This document shows positions 9,961 through 19,197 of a DNA stretch of 64,000 nt, one piece after another (positions within the stretch are counted from its first letter, which is position 1; each line of letters starts with the position of its first letter). The position numbers and the translations under genes are program-made. The notes under the pieces are model-generated. The model saw only the letters and a program-made list of their open reading frames with translations, made no database searches and was not told the origin of the DNA. Source of the stretch: Actinomadura roseirufa (GTDB lineage: Bacteria; Actinomycetota; Actinomycetes; Streptosporangiales; Streptosporangiaceae); assembly GCF_900659635.1 (NCBI RefSeq), contig NZ_CAACVB010000009.1:17410-81409 (forward strand), given 5' to 3'.

Positions 9961-10069
9961 TATGTGACACATAACGTTGCCGACTCGCTTGCGCCGCGGC
10001 GGATGGCGAGCTGGGCGAAGGGGAGCCAACGTGGGCCAGTGTGACAGGTAATGCAGATTCCCTGTCACA
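9961..10069. promoter_or_regulatory. TGTGACA palindromes between integrase and kinase genes
   Basis: TATGTG-A-CACATA (9961-9973) is a perfect palindrome 20 bp upstream of the integrase start. TGTGACAGG (10040-10048) and CCTGTCACA (10061-10069) form a perfect 9-bp inverted repeat 21 bp upstream of the first kinase start. The shared core TGTGACA in both suggests one regulator acting on both divergent promoters. No candidate DNA-binding regulator gene lies in this pair, so the factor is unknown. Confidence 0.6.
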
Positions 10070-10089
10070 TCTGATCGTCCCTGGCTACG

Positions 10090-12147
10090 GTGATTGGTGT
10101 GAGGACGGGGATGGTGCTGGCTCAGCGGTACCGGCTAGACCGACTGCTGGGCCGGGGCGCGATGGGCCAGGTGTGGGCCGGGTTCGACGAGCGGTTACGC
10201 CGGCGGGTGGCGGTGAAGCTGATGCTGGCTGATCTGCTGGGCCACGACCGGCGGTCCCAGGAGGTGCTGGTGCGGTTCCGGCGGGAGGCCGAGGCCGCGG
10301 CCCGATTGTCTCACCCCAATATCACCACCATCCACGACATGGGCGAACACCGCGAGATACGCGGCGATGCGGAATGGATCCACCCCTACCTGGTACTGGA
10401 ACTCCTGGACGGCAGGGACCTGAGGACCGTGCTGGCCGGGTGCCCGGGAGGCTTGCCGGTGACGGAGGCGCTGGAGTATGGGGCGCAGGTCTGCGACGGC
10501 CTGGCCGCAGCGCACGCTGCCGGGGTCGTGCACCGCGACATCAAACCCGCCAATCTCATGTTGCTGGCGGACGGGACGGTGAAGATCTCCGACTTCGGGA
10601 TCGCCTGCCTCAGCGATGGCACCGCGATGTACGTCGGCCGCGCCCAGATCGGGACTCCGGCCTACATGGCGCCCGAGCAACTCGACGGCCGAGAACTCGA
10701 CGGCCGCGCCGACCTGTACGCGCTGGGCGCCACGTTCTACCACCTGCTCACCGGCAAGACCGTCTTTCCCGCCAACGACCTCCAGGTCCTGGCCTACCAG
10801 CACGCGGCCAAGACACCCGATCCGCCCAGCGCCCTGCGCTCTGGCATCGATGCCGACATCGACCGGCTGATCGGCTCCTTGCTCGCCAAACATCCCGACG
10901 GGCGGCCCGCCGATGCCTCCCGGGCAGCCGTGGGCTTTCGTGCCGTCGCCGCTCGCCCCCGCCATCATCGCTTGGCCGAGGCCGAGCGCCTCGCCCGTGT
11001 TTGCGTCGATCCCGAAGCCCAGTCGCGTGCGTTGATGAAGGTCGCAAAGGTCATCGTCGGCCACGAGCCAGATCGCTCACGGACCCTGCTGACCGATGCC
11101 GAGCGCATCGCCCGATCCATCACCCATCCGCCCTCGCAGGCTGCAACGTTGCGGGATATCGCGGAGGTGGTCGCCGAACACGATGCGGACGACGCCGAGC
11201 ACATCGCCCGCTCTATCACCGAGCCCGTCCGGCAAGCACAAGCGTTGGCGAAGGTCGCCAAGGTGGTGGCAGGACGCGACCTGAGGCGAGCCCGGAAGCT
11301 GCTGACCGAAACCGAGCACGCCGCGCTCTCCCTCACTGGGTGGCAGCGGGCAGTTGCATTACAGGGTGTCGCCGAGGTGGTCGCCGAACACGATGCGGAC
11401 GACGCCGAACGCATCGCCGGATCCATCACCGAATCTGACTACCGGGCAATGGCGTTGGCGAAGGTCGCCAAGGTGGTGGCGGGACGCGACCGCCAGCGGG
11501 CCCGGAGACTCCTGGGCAACGCCGAGCGCATCGCTGGCTCGGCGGGCCGGCCCCACGAAATCGGGTTCGCCTTGACGGCTGTCGCCGTGGTGGTTGCCGA
11601 GCACGACCCGCAGTGGGCGGAACGCATCGCCCGATCCATCATCAGCTCTGATTACCAGGCGGCGGCTTTGAGGGATACCGCCAAGGTGATCGCCGAGTAC
11701 GACCCGAGCCGGGCTGGACGCATCGCCCGATCTATCGCTGATTCTCCTTACGATCACCCGGCGTGGGTGCTGGCCAAGATCGCCCCCGTGGTCGCCCGGC
11801 ACGACGTCGTCGAAGCCGAGCGCGTCGCCCGATCCATCACCATGCCTCTTGCCCGAGCAGAAGCGCTGTGCGGGATCGCTGAAGCGGTGGCAGGGCACGA
11901 TCCGGGCCGGGCGCGCAAGCTCTGGGCCGACGCCGAACACGCCGCGCGGGTCGACTCCAACGATCCGGGGTTGGGGTTGACGGGGGTCGCCCCGTCGGTT
12001 GCCGGACACGACCTACCATGGGCCGAACGCATCGCCCGCTCTATACCCCCCCTCATCTTCGGGGGAGAGAAGGCTGTTTGGGGCGATATCGCCGAGGTGA
12101 TCGCCAGGCAGTGCTGCTCCCCTTCCAGCCACGGACACGGCCGCTGA
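10090..12147 (+). CDS. Soluble Ser/Thr protein kinase with eleven C-terminal helical repeats
   Basis: Hanks-type kinase, 685 residues from GTG 10090; GTG 10099 or ATG 10111 (GAGGA at 10101) are equally plausible starts. The kinase domain spans about residues 14-285: glycine loop GRGAMG (21-26), Lys43 (VAVK), HRDIKPANL with Asp150, DFG (168-170), APE (194-196), so it appears active. There is no transmembrane helix and no PASTA domain. Residues 297-680 consist of eleven repeats of 31-39 residues built on AERIARSIT...ALAKVAKVVAGRD, predicted as paired helices like TPR/HEAT-type arrays; longer units carry an extra RARKLL segment. Such a scaffold suggests substrate or partner binding. Divergent from the tyrosine recombinase; target unknown. 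Confidence 0.9.
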   Translation: MIGVRTGMVLAQRYRLDRLLGRGAMGQVWAGFDERLRRRVAVKLMLADLLGHDRRSQEVLVRFRREAEAAARLSHPNITTIHDMGEHREIRGDAEWIHPYLVLELLDGRDLRTVLAGCPGGLPVTEALEYGAQVCDGLAAAHAAGVVHRDIKPANLMLLADGTVKISDFGIACLSDGTAMYVGRAQIGTPAYMAPEQLDGRELDGRADLYALGATFYHLLTGKTVFPANDLQVLAYQHAAKTPDPPSALRSGIDADIDRLIGSLLAKHPDGRPADASRAAVGFRAVAARPRHHRLAEAERLARVCVDPEAQSRALMKVAKVIVGHEPDRSRTLLTDAERIARSITHPPSQAATLRDIAEVVAEHDADDAEHIARSITEPVRQAQALAKVAKVVAGRDLRRARKLLTETEHAALSLTGWQRAVALQGVAEVVAEHDADDAERIAGSITESDYRAMALAKVAKVVAGRDRQRARRLLGNAERIAGSAGRPHEIGFALTAVAVVVAEHDPQWAERIARSIISSDYQAAALRDTAKVIAEYDPSRAGRIARSIADSPYDHPAWVLAKIAPVVARHDVVEAERVARSITMPLARAEALCGIAEAVAGHDPGRARKLWADAEHAARVDSNDPGLGLTGVAPSVAGHDLPWAERIARSIPPLIFGGEKAVWGDIAEVIARQCCSPSSHGHGR

Positions 12148-12476
12148 ACAGGCGTCCTTCTCCTGGACGTGGCCCACGCCGCCAACTGAACGGCTGGCCG
12201 AGGTCACGGGCGGTGAAGCGAGACCCCGGCGAACGGGTGGTTCCGGTCCGAGCGCGGCGGGATAAGTCCGGCACGACGCGCGTGGGCCGGACCGGATAAC
12301 GGCACGGCGGCACCTTGGACGCTGTCGGGCGTGTGAAACCGGCGCTGGTCAGGGCGGGTGTTCGGCGGCGGCCGCGCGTCCCGGTCGCCGGTCGGGTTCG
12401 GACACTATGTCGAGTCGCACGTCACGCTCCGCTACATGGCGGCTGGGGCCACCTTCGGGAGGAGGACGCCGTTCGG
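12148..12476. other. Intergenic region without recognised gene
   Basis: 329 bp after the kinase stop. No open frame with family similarity was found. One outer end of the old Tn-A element is expected here, since its transposase gene ends at 12477, but no terminal repeat could be recognised with confidence. Confidence 0.5.
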
Positions 12477-13159
12477 TCAGTGTTCCTCGCTGGAGTCATG
12501 GAAGGCGCGCAGGCCAGCGGCGACTTCAGCGCGGGTGAAGGCGTAGCGGCCCAGGAAGTTGATGTGCTCGTAGGCGATGGGCGAGAGCCGGGCGCACATG
12601 GCGTCGGTGGCGGGGAACCCGTCCGCCCGGATCTTTTCGACAGCGGCGTCCAGGTAGAGGGTGTTCCACCACACCACCGCGTTCAGGGCGAGGCCGAGCG
12701 CACCGAGCTGGTCCTCCATCCCTTCGCGGTAGCGCTGGCGGAGCTGGCCGCGGTTGCCGAAGGCGATCCGGCGCGCGAGGCGGTGGCGGGCCTCCTGGGT
12801 GTTGAGCTGGGTGCCGATCATGCGGCGGTAGACGTCATCGGACATGAACTGCAGCAGGTGCAGGGTCTTGAAGATCCGGCCATAGTGCGCGAACGCGTCG
12901 CCCAGGCCGGTGGGGCGGCCGTCGTGTGACAGCATCCGGATCAGGTCGTAGGCGCGTACGGTGCCGGTGGTGAGCGAGCCTGCGACGCGCAGCATGTCGG
13001 CCCAGTGCGCGCGGATGCGGTTCAGGCGGACGGTGTGGCGGGACATGTGGTCCAGCGGCCCGTAGGTGGCGTGGGTGTTGGTGCGCCACAGGCGGGTGTC
13101 GGCGAGGTCGGCGATGCGCGGGGAGAACTGGTAGCCGCAGATGGCGAACAGGCCGAACA
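12477..13159 (-). pseudogene. tnpA: Tn-A transposase, 3' half (interrupted by Tn-B)
   Basis: C-terminal part of a Tn3-family transposase: FGLFAICGYQFSPRIADL, then GPLDHMS, REGMEDQLGALGLALN (the conserved Glu-Asp-Gln with the likely catalytic Glu) and HINFLGRYAF. The reading frame ends normally at 12477. On its 5' side it breaks exactly at the Tn-B insertion (13159/13160). The middle of the same protein continues at 19235 on the same strand, ending in SYSDIVFG, so the two halves join as ...DIVFG-LFAICGY. This is a different Tn3 subgroup from the transposases of element 1 and Tn-B. Confidence 0.88.
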
Positions 13160-13196
13160 GGCCCTGTAGTCCCAGCTCGGACACCAGCCGCAAGGT
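13160..13196 (+). repeat. Tn-B left terminal inverted repeat
   Basis: 37 bp starting GGCCCTGTAGTCCCAGC and ending with GCCGCAAGGT. It is inverted relative to 19198-19234, with four mismatches. Unlike most Tn3 ends it starts GGCCC rather than GGGG. Confidence 0.88.
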
Positions 13197-13301
13197 GACC
13201 AGCGGGTAGCTTTCGCGTCGTCAGACGGCCCGTTTCCTGACGCCGGGCGCTTCGTTGGGTTGGTCGAGTGAATCGGGCGGTTCGGCGAGGAAGGGGTGGG
13301 T

Positions 13302-16290
13302 GTGCGTCAGGAGTGGTTGCCGGAAGACGTGGTGGCGTGCTGGACGCTGGTGGACGGCGACTGGGATCTGGTGGCGAACAAGACTGGGGCCACACGGCTC
13401 GGCTTCAGCCTGTTGCTGAAGTTCTTCGAGATGGAGGGCCGGTTCCCCGATCTTCTGGAGGAGGTCCCGCAGGCCGCCGTGGAGTACGTCGCCGGACTGG
13501 TGAAGGTCCCAGCCGAGGACTTCACGAAGTACGCCCTGGTGGGCCGCACGGCTGAGTACCACCGCAAACAGATCCGGGAGGCGCTGAAGTTCCGGCCGGC
13601 GACGCTGGAGGACGAGGAACAGCTGACCGCGTGGCTGGCTGCGGAGGTGTGCCCGGTCGAGCTGGTTGAGGGCCGCCAGCGGGAGGCCCTGCTCGTGGAG
13701 TGCCGGGCAAGGAAGATCGAGCCGCCGGGCCGGACCCGGATCGAGAAAGTGCTGGTTGCGTCCCGCAACCGGTGGGAGAAGGTGTTCTGCACGCGGACCA
13801 TCGAGCGCCTGGGCGACGCGGGCACGACCCGGCTGCTGACGCTGGTGGCGGAGGACAACGAGGACGGTGCCGCCCTGCTGGCCTTGCTCAAGCGCGACCC
13901 GGGCGCGGTCGGTCTGGACTCGCTGCTGACCGAGATCACCAAACTGAACGACGTGCGCAAACTCGGCTTGCCCGACGGGTTATTCGCGGACTGCTCGGAG
14001 AAGCTGCTGGCCGCATGGCGGTCGCGGGGCGATCAAGATGTACCCGTCGGACTTCCGTGACACCGCCGAGGAAGCGCGGATCACGCTGCTTGCGGCGTTG
14101 TGCTCCTCCCGGCAGGCGGAGATCACCGACGCGCTGGTGGACCTGCTGATCGCCCTGGTGCAGAAGATCAATGCCCGTGCTGAGCGGCGGGTGGAGAAGC
14201 AGCTCGCTGCGGAGCTGAAGAAGGTCCGCGGGAAGGAAGGCATCCTCTTCAAGCTGGCCGACGCGGCGATCGGCAAGCCCGACGAGGTGGTGCGCACAGC
14301 TCTGTACCCGGTCGTCGGGGAGAAGACGCTGCGCGACCTGGTGGCCGAGGCGAAGGCGAACGAGAGGGTGTTCAAGGCCAAGGTCCGCACCACCCTGCGG
14401 TCGTCGTACAGCTCGTACTACCGGCAGATGCTGCCGCCGCTGTTGAGAACGCTGGGGTTCAAGTGCGACAACACCGCCTACCGGCCGGTGATGGACGCGC
14501 TCGCGCTGCTGGAGAAGTACGCCGGGGTCGACGGCAAGACTCGCTTCTACGACGCCGCCGACGAGGTGCCGATGGACGGGGTCGTGCGCAGGGACTGGCG
14601 CGAGGCCGTCGTGGACGACAAGGGCAAGGTCGAGCGCATCCCGTACGAGCTGTGCGTCCTGGTGGCGCTGCGGGACGCGATCCGGCGCCGGGAAATCTAC
14701 ATCGAGGGCGGCCTTCGCTGGCGCAACCCCGAGGACGACCTGCCCGGCGACTTCGAGGCCACCCGCACCGTGCACTACGCAGCGATCCGCCGGCCCATGG
14801 ACCCCGAGGCGTTCATCGCCGACCTGAAGCGGCGGATGACCGCCGGCCTGGACCGGCTCGCGGCCGCACTGGCGGACGGCTCGGCGGGCGGGGTGAAGGT
14901 GACCACGCGGCACGGCGAGCCGTGGATCACTGTGCCGAAGCTGGAGAAGCTGGACGAGCCCACCGGCCTCCAGGCGCTCAAGGAGGAGGTCGTACGCCGC
15001 TGGGGCGTGCTCGACCTCCTGGACGTGCTGAAGAACGCCGACTTCGACACCGGCTTCACCGACGAATTCGCCTCGGTCGCCGCGTACGAGCGCATCGACC
15101 GCGCCACCCTCCAGCGCCGGCTCCTGCTTGCCCTGTTCGCGCTCGGCACGAACATGGGCATCCGCGCGATCGTGGCGTCCGGCGAGCACAGCGAGACTGA
15201 GGCCGCGCTGCGGCACGTGCGCCGCCACTTCATCACCGTCGACAACCTCCGGGCCGCGGTCACCCGACTGGTGAACGCCACCTTCGCCGCCCGCGACGCC
15301 GCATGGTGGGGACAGGGCACGGCGTGCGCCTCGGACTCGAAGAAGTTCGGCTCCTGGTCGTCCAACTTCATGACCGAGTACCACGCCCGCTACGGCGGCA
15401 ACGGCGTGATGATCTACTGGCACGTCGAGCGCAAGAACGTCTGCATTTACTCCCAGCTCAAGAGCTGTTCGTCGTCCGAGGTCGCGGCGATGATCGAGGG
15501 ACTGCTGCGGCACTGCACCGATGCCGAGATCGAGTCCAACTACGTCGACACGCACGGTGCCTCGGTGGTCGGGTTCGCCTTCACCGAGCTGCTGAACTTC
15601 CGGCTACTGCCCCGGCTGAAGAACATCGGCAGCATCCGCCTGTACCGGCCGAACGACGACCCGCCCGGTTGGCCGGCCCTCGGCACCTCGCTGACCCGGC
15701 CGATCCGCTGGGACCTGATCGAGCAGCAGTACGACCAGATGGTCAAGTACGCCACCGCCCTGCGCCTGGGCACTACGGAGGCCGAGCAGGTGCTGCGGCG
15801 CTTCACCCGCGGCGGACCGAAGCACCCCACCTACCAGGCGCTCGAAGAACTCGGCCGAGCCGTACGTACGATCTTCGCGTGCGATTACCTGGCCAGTCCC
15901 GACCTGCGGCGTGAGATCCACGGTGGGCTCCAGGTCGTGGAGAACTGGAACAGCGCGAACACCGTCATCCACTACGGCAAGGACGGCGCACTGACCGGCC
16001 CGGACAAGGAACACGCCGAGACCTCGATGCTCGCCCTGCACCTGCTCCAGTCCTCGCTCGTCTACCTCAAGACCCTGCTGCTTCAGCAGGTCCTCGCCGA
16101 ACCGGCCTGGGCGAAGAAGCTGACGGATGAGGACCGGCGCGGACTGACCGCGCTGTTCTGGTCGAACATCAACCCGTACGGCACGTTCCGCCTCGACATG
16201 GACAAGAGGCTCGATTTGTCGTCCGCCACGGTGCCTGTCCCGCGCCGTGCGGCGGACGACGCTGCCCGCCCGGCGGGCTCGGCTCCATGA
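13302..16290 (+). pseudogene. tnpA: Tn-B Tn3-family transposase, broken by a one-base insertion
   Basis: DUF4158-type N-terminus ([15 protein letters not shown]), then central and catalytic parts with [15 protein letters not shown] and VENWNS as in the transposase at 576-3614. The first frame is open only to 14060; the rest is in the +1 frame from about 14030. Comparison with the intact homologue ([12 protein letters not shown]) shows one extra G in the GGGG run at 14026-14029. Repairing it gives an uninterrupted protein of about 996 residues ending at 16290. GTG 13302 is preferred because V-R-Q-E-W aligns with the homologue's start; GTG 13296 is possible. The change may be a true mutation, an assembly error or, less likely, a programmed shift. 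Confidence 0.88.
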
Positions 16291-16527
16291 CGCAGCGGAT
16301 GAGACGCGAAATTCGCAGTGAGCACTGGCTCATGAGACCAGAACATGCCGGGTGCCCCGGCAGAGGCGAGGCGCCCCTACCCGGCGCCTGAAGCGTACGT
16401 GCTCGGGGTCGAGGAACCCCGGAACAGCCATTGGCGCCGAGAACGATCCTGACGCCGCTGGCGAAGGTGGCGCGTGCCCGGCCTATGTAGCGAACCGTGC
16501 CACGGTCTGTCAGGGGCTCAGCGATTG

Positions 16528-17508
16528 TCAGACCGGTCGTCGGTAGATGCGGGTTAGGGCGTCGAGTGTTTGGGCGATGTGTTCGCGGAGTTCAGCCGGA
16601 GTGAGGATCTCGGCGTCGGCGCCAAGTTTGAGGAATTCGGGAAGGGCTTGTTCAACGGACTCGATCGGGATCGTCACCCGAGTCCAGCCATCGGGATCTG
16701 GCGGCGTGGCGGTCCGATGGGCGGCGTCGGACATGGCAGAGTCCCACAGCTGAGGCAGCTGGTCGAAGATCCTCGGGGACAGGCGGAGAGTCGCCTCGCC
16801 CTGGTGGCGGCGCGCGTCGAAGGATTTCAGGTAGTGGTGCCAGTAGTCGGCAAGGTCAAAGCCGTTGGGCCGATCGAAGCGTTCGTCGAGGACACGGAGA
16901 TCCATGATCCGCGCGATGCGGTAAGTGCGGAGTTGTTCGCCGGCGCCGGCCACGAGGTACCAGTGCCCGGCCTTGAGCACCAGCCCGTACGGTTTCACGG
17001 TCCGGGTGATCTCGTGAGGTTCGGCCCAGCGCAGGTAGCGCATCCGCACGGCGCGGTCATTCCACACCGCGTCCGCGACCACGCCCAGGTGGGGAGTGCG
17101 GTCGCCATCGCGGTACCACGCCGGGGCGTCGAGGTGGAACCGCTCAGCGATGCGGCTGGCGCGGTCGCGCAGTTCGGCGGGCAGGGAGGCCATGAGTTTG
17201 AGCTGCACAGCGGTCACGAGGGCACCCATGCCAAGGTCGGCGGCAGCTGTGGGCAGCCCCGTCAGGAACAGCGAGTCGGCCTCATCGGCGGTCAGCCCCG
17301 TCAGCCGGGTGCGGAAACCGCCGAGCAGTCGGTACCCGCCGTCGTGGCCGGGTTCGCCATACAGCGGTACACCCGCCGCGCTGAGGGACTCCATGTCGCG
17401 GTAGACGGTGCGAGCAGACACCTCCAGCGCGTCGGCCAGTTCTTGTGCCGTCATCCGTTCCCGGGTCTGCAGGAGCAACAGGATGGACACCAGCCGGCTC
17501 GCACGCAT
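16528..17508 (-). CDS. WYL-domain transcriptional regulator (YafY/DeoR-like)
   Basis: 326 residues. An N-terminal HTH_11 winged helix covers about 1-60 (MRASRLVSILLLLQTR and ARTVYRDMESLSAAGVPLY), followed by a WYL sensor domain at about 130-215 (LVLKAGHWYLVAGAG, TYRIARI) and a WCX-type C-terminal extension. ATG 17508 is chosen because it begins the helix-turn-helix; upstream codons in this frame run into the operator. It is cargo of Tn-B, divergent from the tandem SnoaL gene, with a perfect palindrome between the two starts that is probably its binding site. WYL proteins bind ligands such as nucleic acids or small molecules; the ligand here is unknown. Confidence 0.9.
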   Translation of the reverse strand: MRASRLVSILLLLQTRERMTAQELADALEVSARTVYRDMESLSAAGVPLYGEPGHDGGYRLLGGFRTRLTGLTADEADSLFLTGLPTAAADLGMGALVTAVQLKLMASLPAELRDRASRIAERFHLDAPAWYRDGDRTPHLGVVADAVWNDRAVRMRYLRWAEPHEITRTVKPYGLVLKAGHWYLVAGAGEQLRTYRIARIMDLRVLDERFDRPNGFDLADYWHHYLKSFDARRHQGEATLRLSPRIFDQLPQLWDSAMSDAAHRTATPPDPDGWTRVTIPIESVEQALPEFLKLGADAEILTPAELREHIAQTLDALTRIYRRPV

Positions 17509-17530
17509 GCGGTCAATTCTATCCCAGTCT

Positions 17531-17549
17531 ACTGACATGAGATGTCAGT
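17531..17549. promoter_or_regulatory. Perfect palindrome between WYL regulator and SnoaL gene
   Basis: ACTGACAT-GAG-ATGTCAGT, 8-bp arms with a 3-bp spacer, lies 23 bp upstream of the regulator start and 24 bp upstream of the SnoaL start. Its position makes it a strong candidate for the WYL regulator's operator controlling both genes. Confidence 0.7.
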
Positions 17550-17572
17550 GGAGTCGGAATAGCGTCCCGCCC

Positions 17573-18388
17573 ATGGACATCGACATTGATATCGACCAGT
17601 TCGTCAACCGATACGTCGCGGTATGGAACGAGTCTGACCCGGTTGCGCGCCGACGTGCCATCGCCGGACTGTGGGACGCGGACGGCATACAGGTCATCGA
17701 ATCCACGCGATACCACGGTCATGACGCCCTTGAGGCCCGGATCGCCGAAGCTCATAACAATTTGGTGCGGGACGCAGGATTCGTCTTCCGGTCCGCGGGC
17801 GACGCGACCGGTCACCATGACACGGTCACCTTCACCACCCACATGATCCCCGCAGCCGGAGGGAACATCGCCTGGACCGGCCGCATCTTTCTCACCCTCG
17901 GTGAGAACAGGCTCATCCGGCACGAGTACCAGTTCGCCATGAATACGCCGAACGAGACGAAGTCGAGCACTCGTGCCACGACAGAGGAGTTCCTTCGCCG
18001 ACTGGGCGAGGGCGAGCCCGACCGGATCGCCGAGCTGTTCGCCGAGCGCGTCGACTGGCAGTTGGACTGGCCGGAGGACGGTCATCCAGCGGTGCCGTGG
18101 ATCCGCCCTCGCTCCACCCGCGCCGACGTCGCCGACCACTTCCGGGAAATAACCGCTTTCCATGTCCCCGAAAAGTCGGCCGGAGGAGTGTCCCGCGTCC
18201 TCATCGACGAAACGGAGGCGGTGGTGCTCGGCGACATCCAGCAGACGGTGAAGGCCACCGGAAGGCAATACACGGCCCTGTGTGCGCTTCACCTCACCGT
18301 CGAGGACGGGCTGATCACCCGCTACGCCGTCTATGAAGACAGCCTCACCGTCGCCGAAGCCCTTGCCAACCAGCCGGTTAACCGCTGA
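17573..18388 (+). CDS. Tandem SnoaL/NTF2-like protein (two fused domains)
   Basis: 271 residues comprising two SnoaL-like (NTF2-fold) domains in one chain. Domain 1, about 5-122, has NRYVAVWNESD and ARIAEAHN; domain 2, about 135-262, has TEEFLRRLGEGEPDRIAELF, VDWQLDW and the end YAVYEDSLTVAEAL. NTF2-fold proteins are small-molecule binders or isomerase/hydrolase-type enzymes; the single-domain form is usual, so the internal fusion is notable. No signal peptide. Starts at ATG 17573. It is the likely target gene of the divergent WYL regulator and rides on Tn-B, so it may confer a selectable trait such as detoxification. Substrate unknown. Confidence 0.82.
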   Translation: MDIDIDIDQFVNRYVAVWNESDPVARRRAIAGLWDADGIQVIESTRYHGHDALEARIAEAHNNLVRDAGFVFRSAGDATGHHDTVTFTTHMIPAAGGNIAWTGRIFLTLGENRLIRHEYQFAMNTPNETKSSTRATTEEFLRRLGEGEPDRIAELFAERVDWQLDWPEDGHPAVPWIRPRSTRADVADHFREITAFHVPEKSAGGVSRVLIDETEAVVLGDIQQTVKATGRQYTALCALHLTVEDGLITRYAVYEDSLTVAEALANQPVNR

Positions 18389-18461
18389 ACACGCGGCCGC
18401 CCCGCAGTGCCTGTCCGCCCTCACTGAGAGGATGCATGGGTGGGGAAGCGTTTCCGTGCTC

Positions 18462-18589
18462 CGCGAGTGTCGGCAAACGACCGTTTGCCGACACTCGCGT
18501 CCGTGATCGTGAACCCGCAGGTGGGCAGTGTCGGCAACTTGCGTCGGGAATCAACGTCGGTGAACGGTCCGGCCGATAGATTCCGACAC
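18462..18589. other. Putative res site of Tn-B
   Basis: An 18-bp inverted repeat (CGCGAGTGTCGGCAAACG at 18462-18479, complement at 18482-18499) with a 2-bp spacer is followed by further TGTCGG motifs near 18529 and 18580, ending at the tnpR start. The core is the same as in the res region at 433-575. Multiple inverted 12-bp motifs directly upstream of tnpR fit a three-subsite res. Confidence 0.65.
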
Positions 18590-19192
18590 ATGCTCATCGG
18601 CTATGCGCGGGTCTCGACCGCCGACCAGAACCCCGCTCATCAGATCGACGCCCTGTTGCGGGTTGGCGTCGACCGCGACAACATCCACGTCGACAAGGCC
18701 AGCGGCGCGAAGGCGTCCCGTCCGAAGCTCGACCTCGTCATAAAGCTGCTGCGCGAGGGCGACACGCTGAAGGTCACCCGGCTCGACCGGCTTTCTCGCT
18801 CCGTGCTGCACCTGGTGACCCTCGGCGCCGAGCTGCGCGAGCGCGGGATCGGGCTGCACGTCATCGAGCAGGGCATCGACACCGCCACCATGGAGGGCCG
18901 CGCCATGTTCGGCATGCTGTCGGTGCTCGCCGAGCTCCAGCGCGAGCTGATCGTGGCGAACACCAACGACGGACTCGCCTCCGCTCGAGCCCGCGGCCGG
19001 GTCGGCGGACGCCGGCCCAAGCTCACCCCCGACCAGGCCGGACTCGCCCAGGAGCTGTACGACGCGCGCGAGAAGACCGTCCAGCAGATCGCCGACCTGT
19101 TCGGCGTGTCCCGGTCAACGGTGTACGGGCACCTCGACAAGACCAAGACCGTCCCCCGCCAGGCCAAGAAGACCGCGGTCACAAAGCCCTGA
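18590..19192 (+). CDS. tnpR: Tn-B resolvase (serine recombinase)
   Basis: 200 residues with the catalytic domain (YARVSTADQNP with Ser9, KASGAKASRP, RLDRLSRSVLHL) and an intact C-terminal helix-turn-helix (VQQIADLFGVSRSTVYGHL). The length is typical for a Tn3 resolvase. Starts at ATG 18590 directly after the res region. It should catalyse cointegrate resolution between two res sites, and because the res sequences of element 1 are alike it might also act there. It ends 6 bp before the right terminal repeat of Tn-B. Confidence 0.93.
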   Translation: MLIGYARVSTADQNPAHQIDALLRVGVDRDNIHVDKASGAKASRPKLDLVIKLLREGDTLKVTRLDRLSRSVLHLVTLGAELRERGIGLHVIEQGIDTATMEGRAMFGMLSVLAELQRELIVANTNDGLASARARGRVGGRRPKLTPDQAGLAQELYDAREKTVQQIADLFGVSRSTVYGHLDKTKTVPRQAKKTAVTKP

Positions 19193-19197
19193 CCGCT

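Noticed and set aside
8988..10090. tRNA-type attachment site next to the integrase
   Set aside because: No tRNA gene or repeated core sequence could be recognised around the recombinase.
14000..14060. Programmed frameshifting in the Tn-B transposase
   Set aside because: No downstream structure or conserved slippery heptamer is evident, and Tn3 transposases are normally encoded in one frame; mutation or sequencing error is simpler.
13936..15555. Long minus-strand frame across Tn-B tnpA
   Set aside because: Shadow of the transposase; no recognisable domain.
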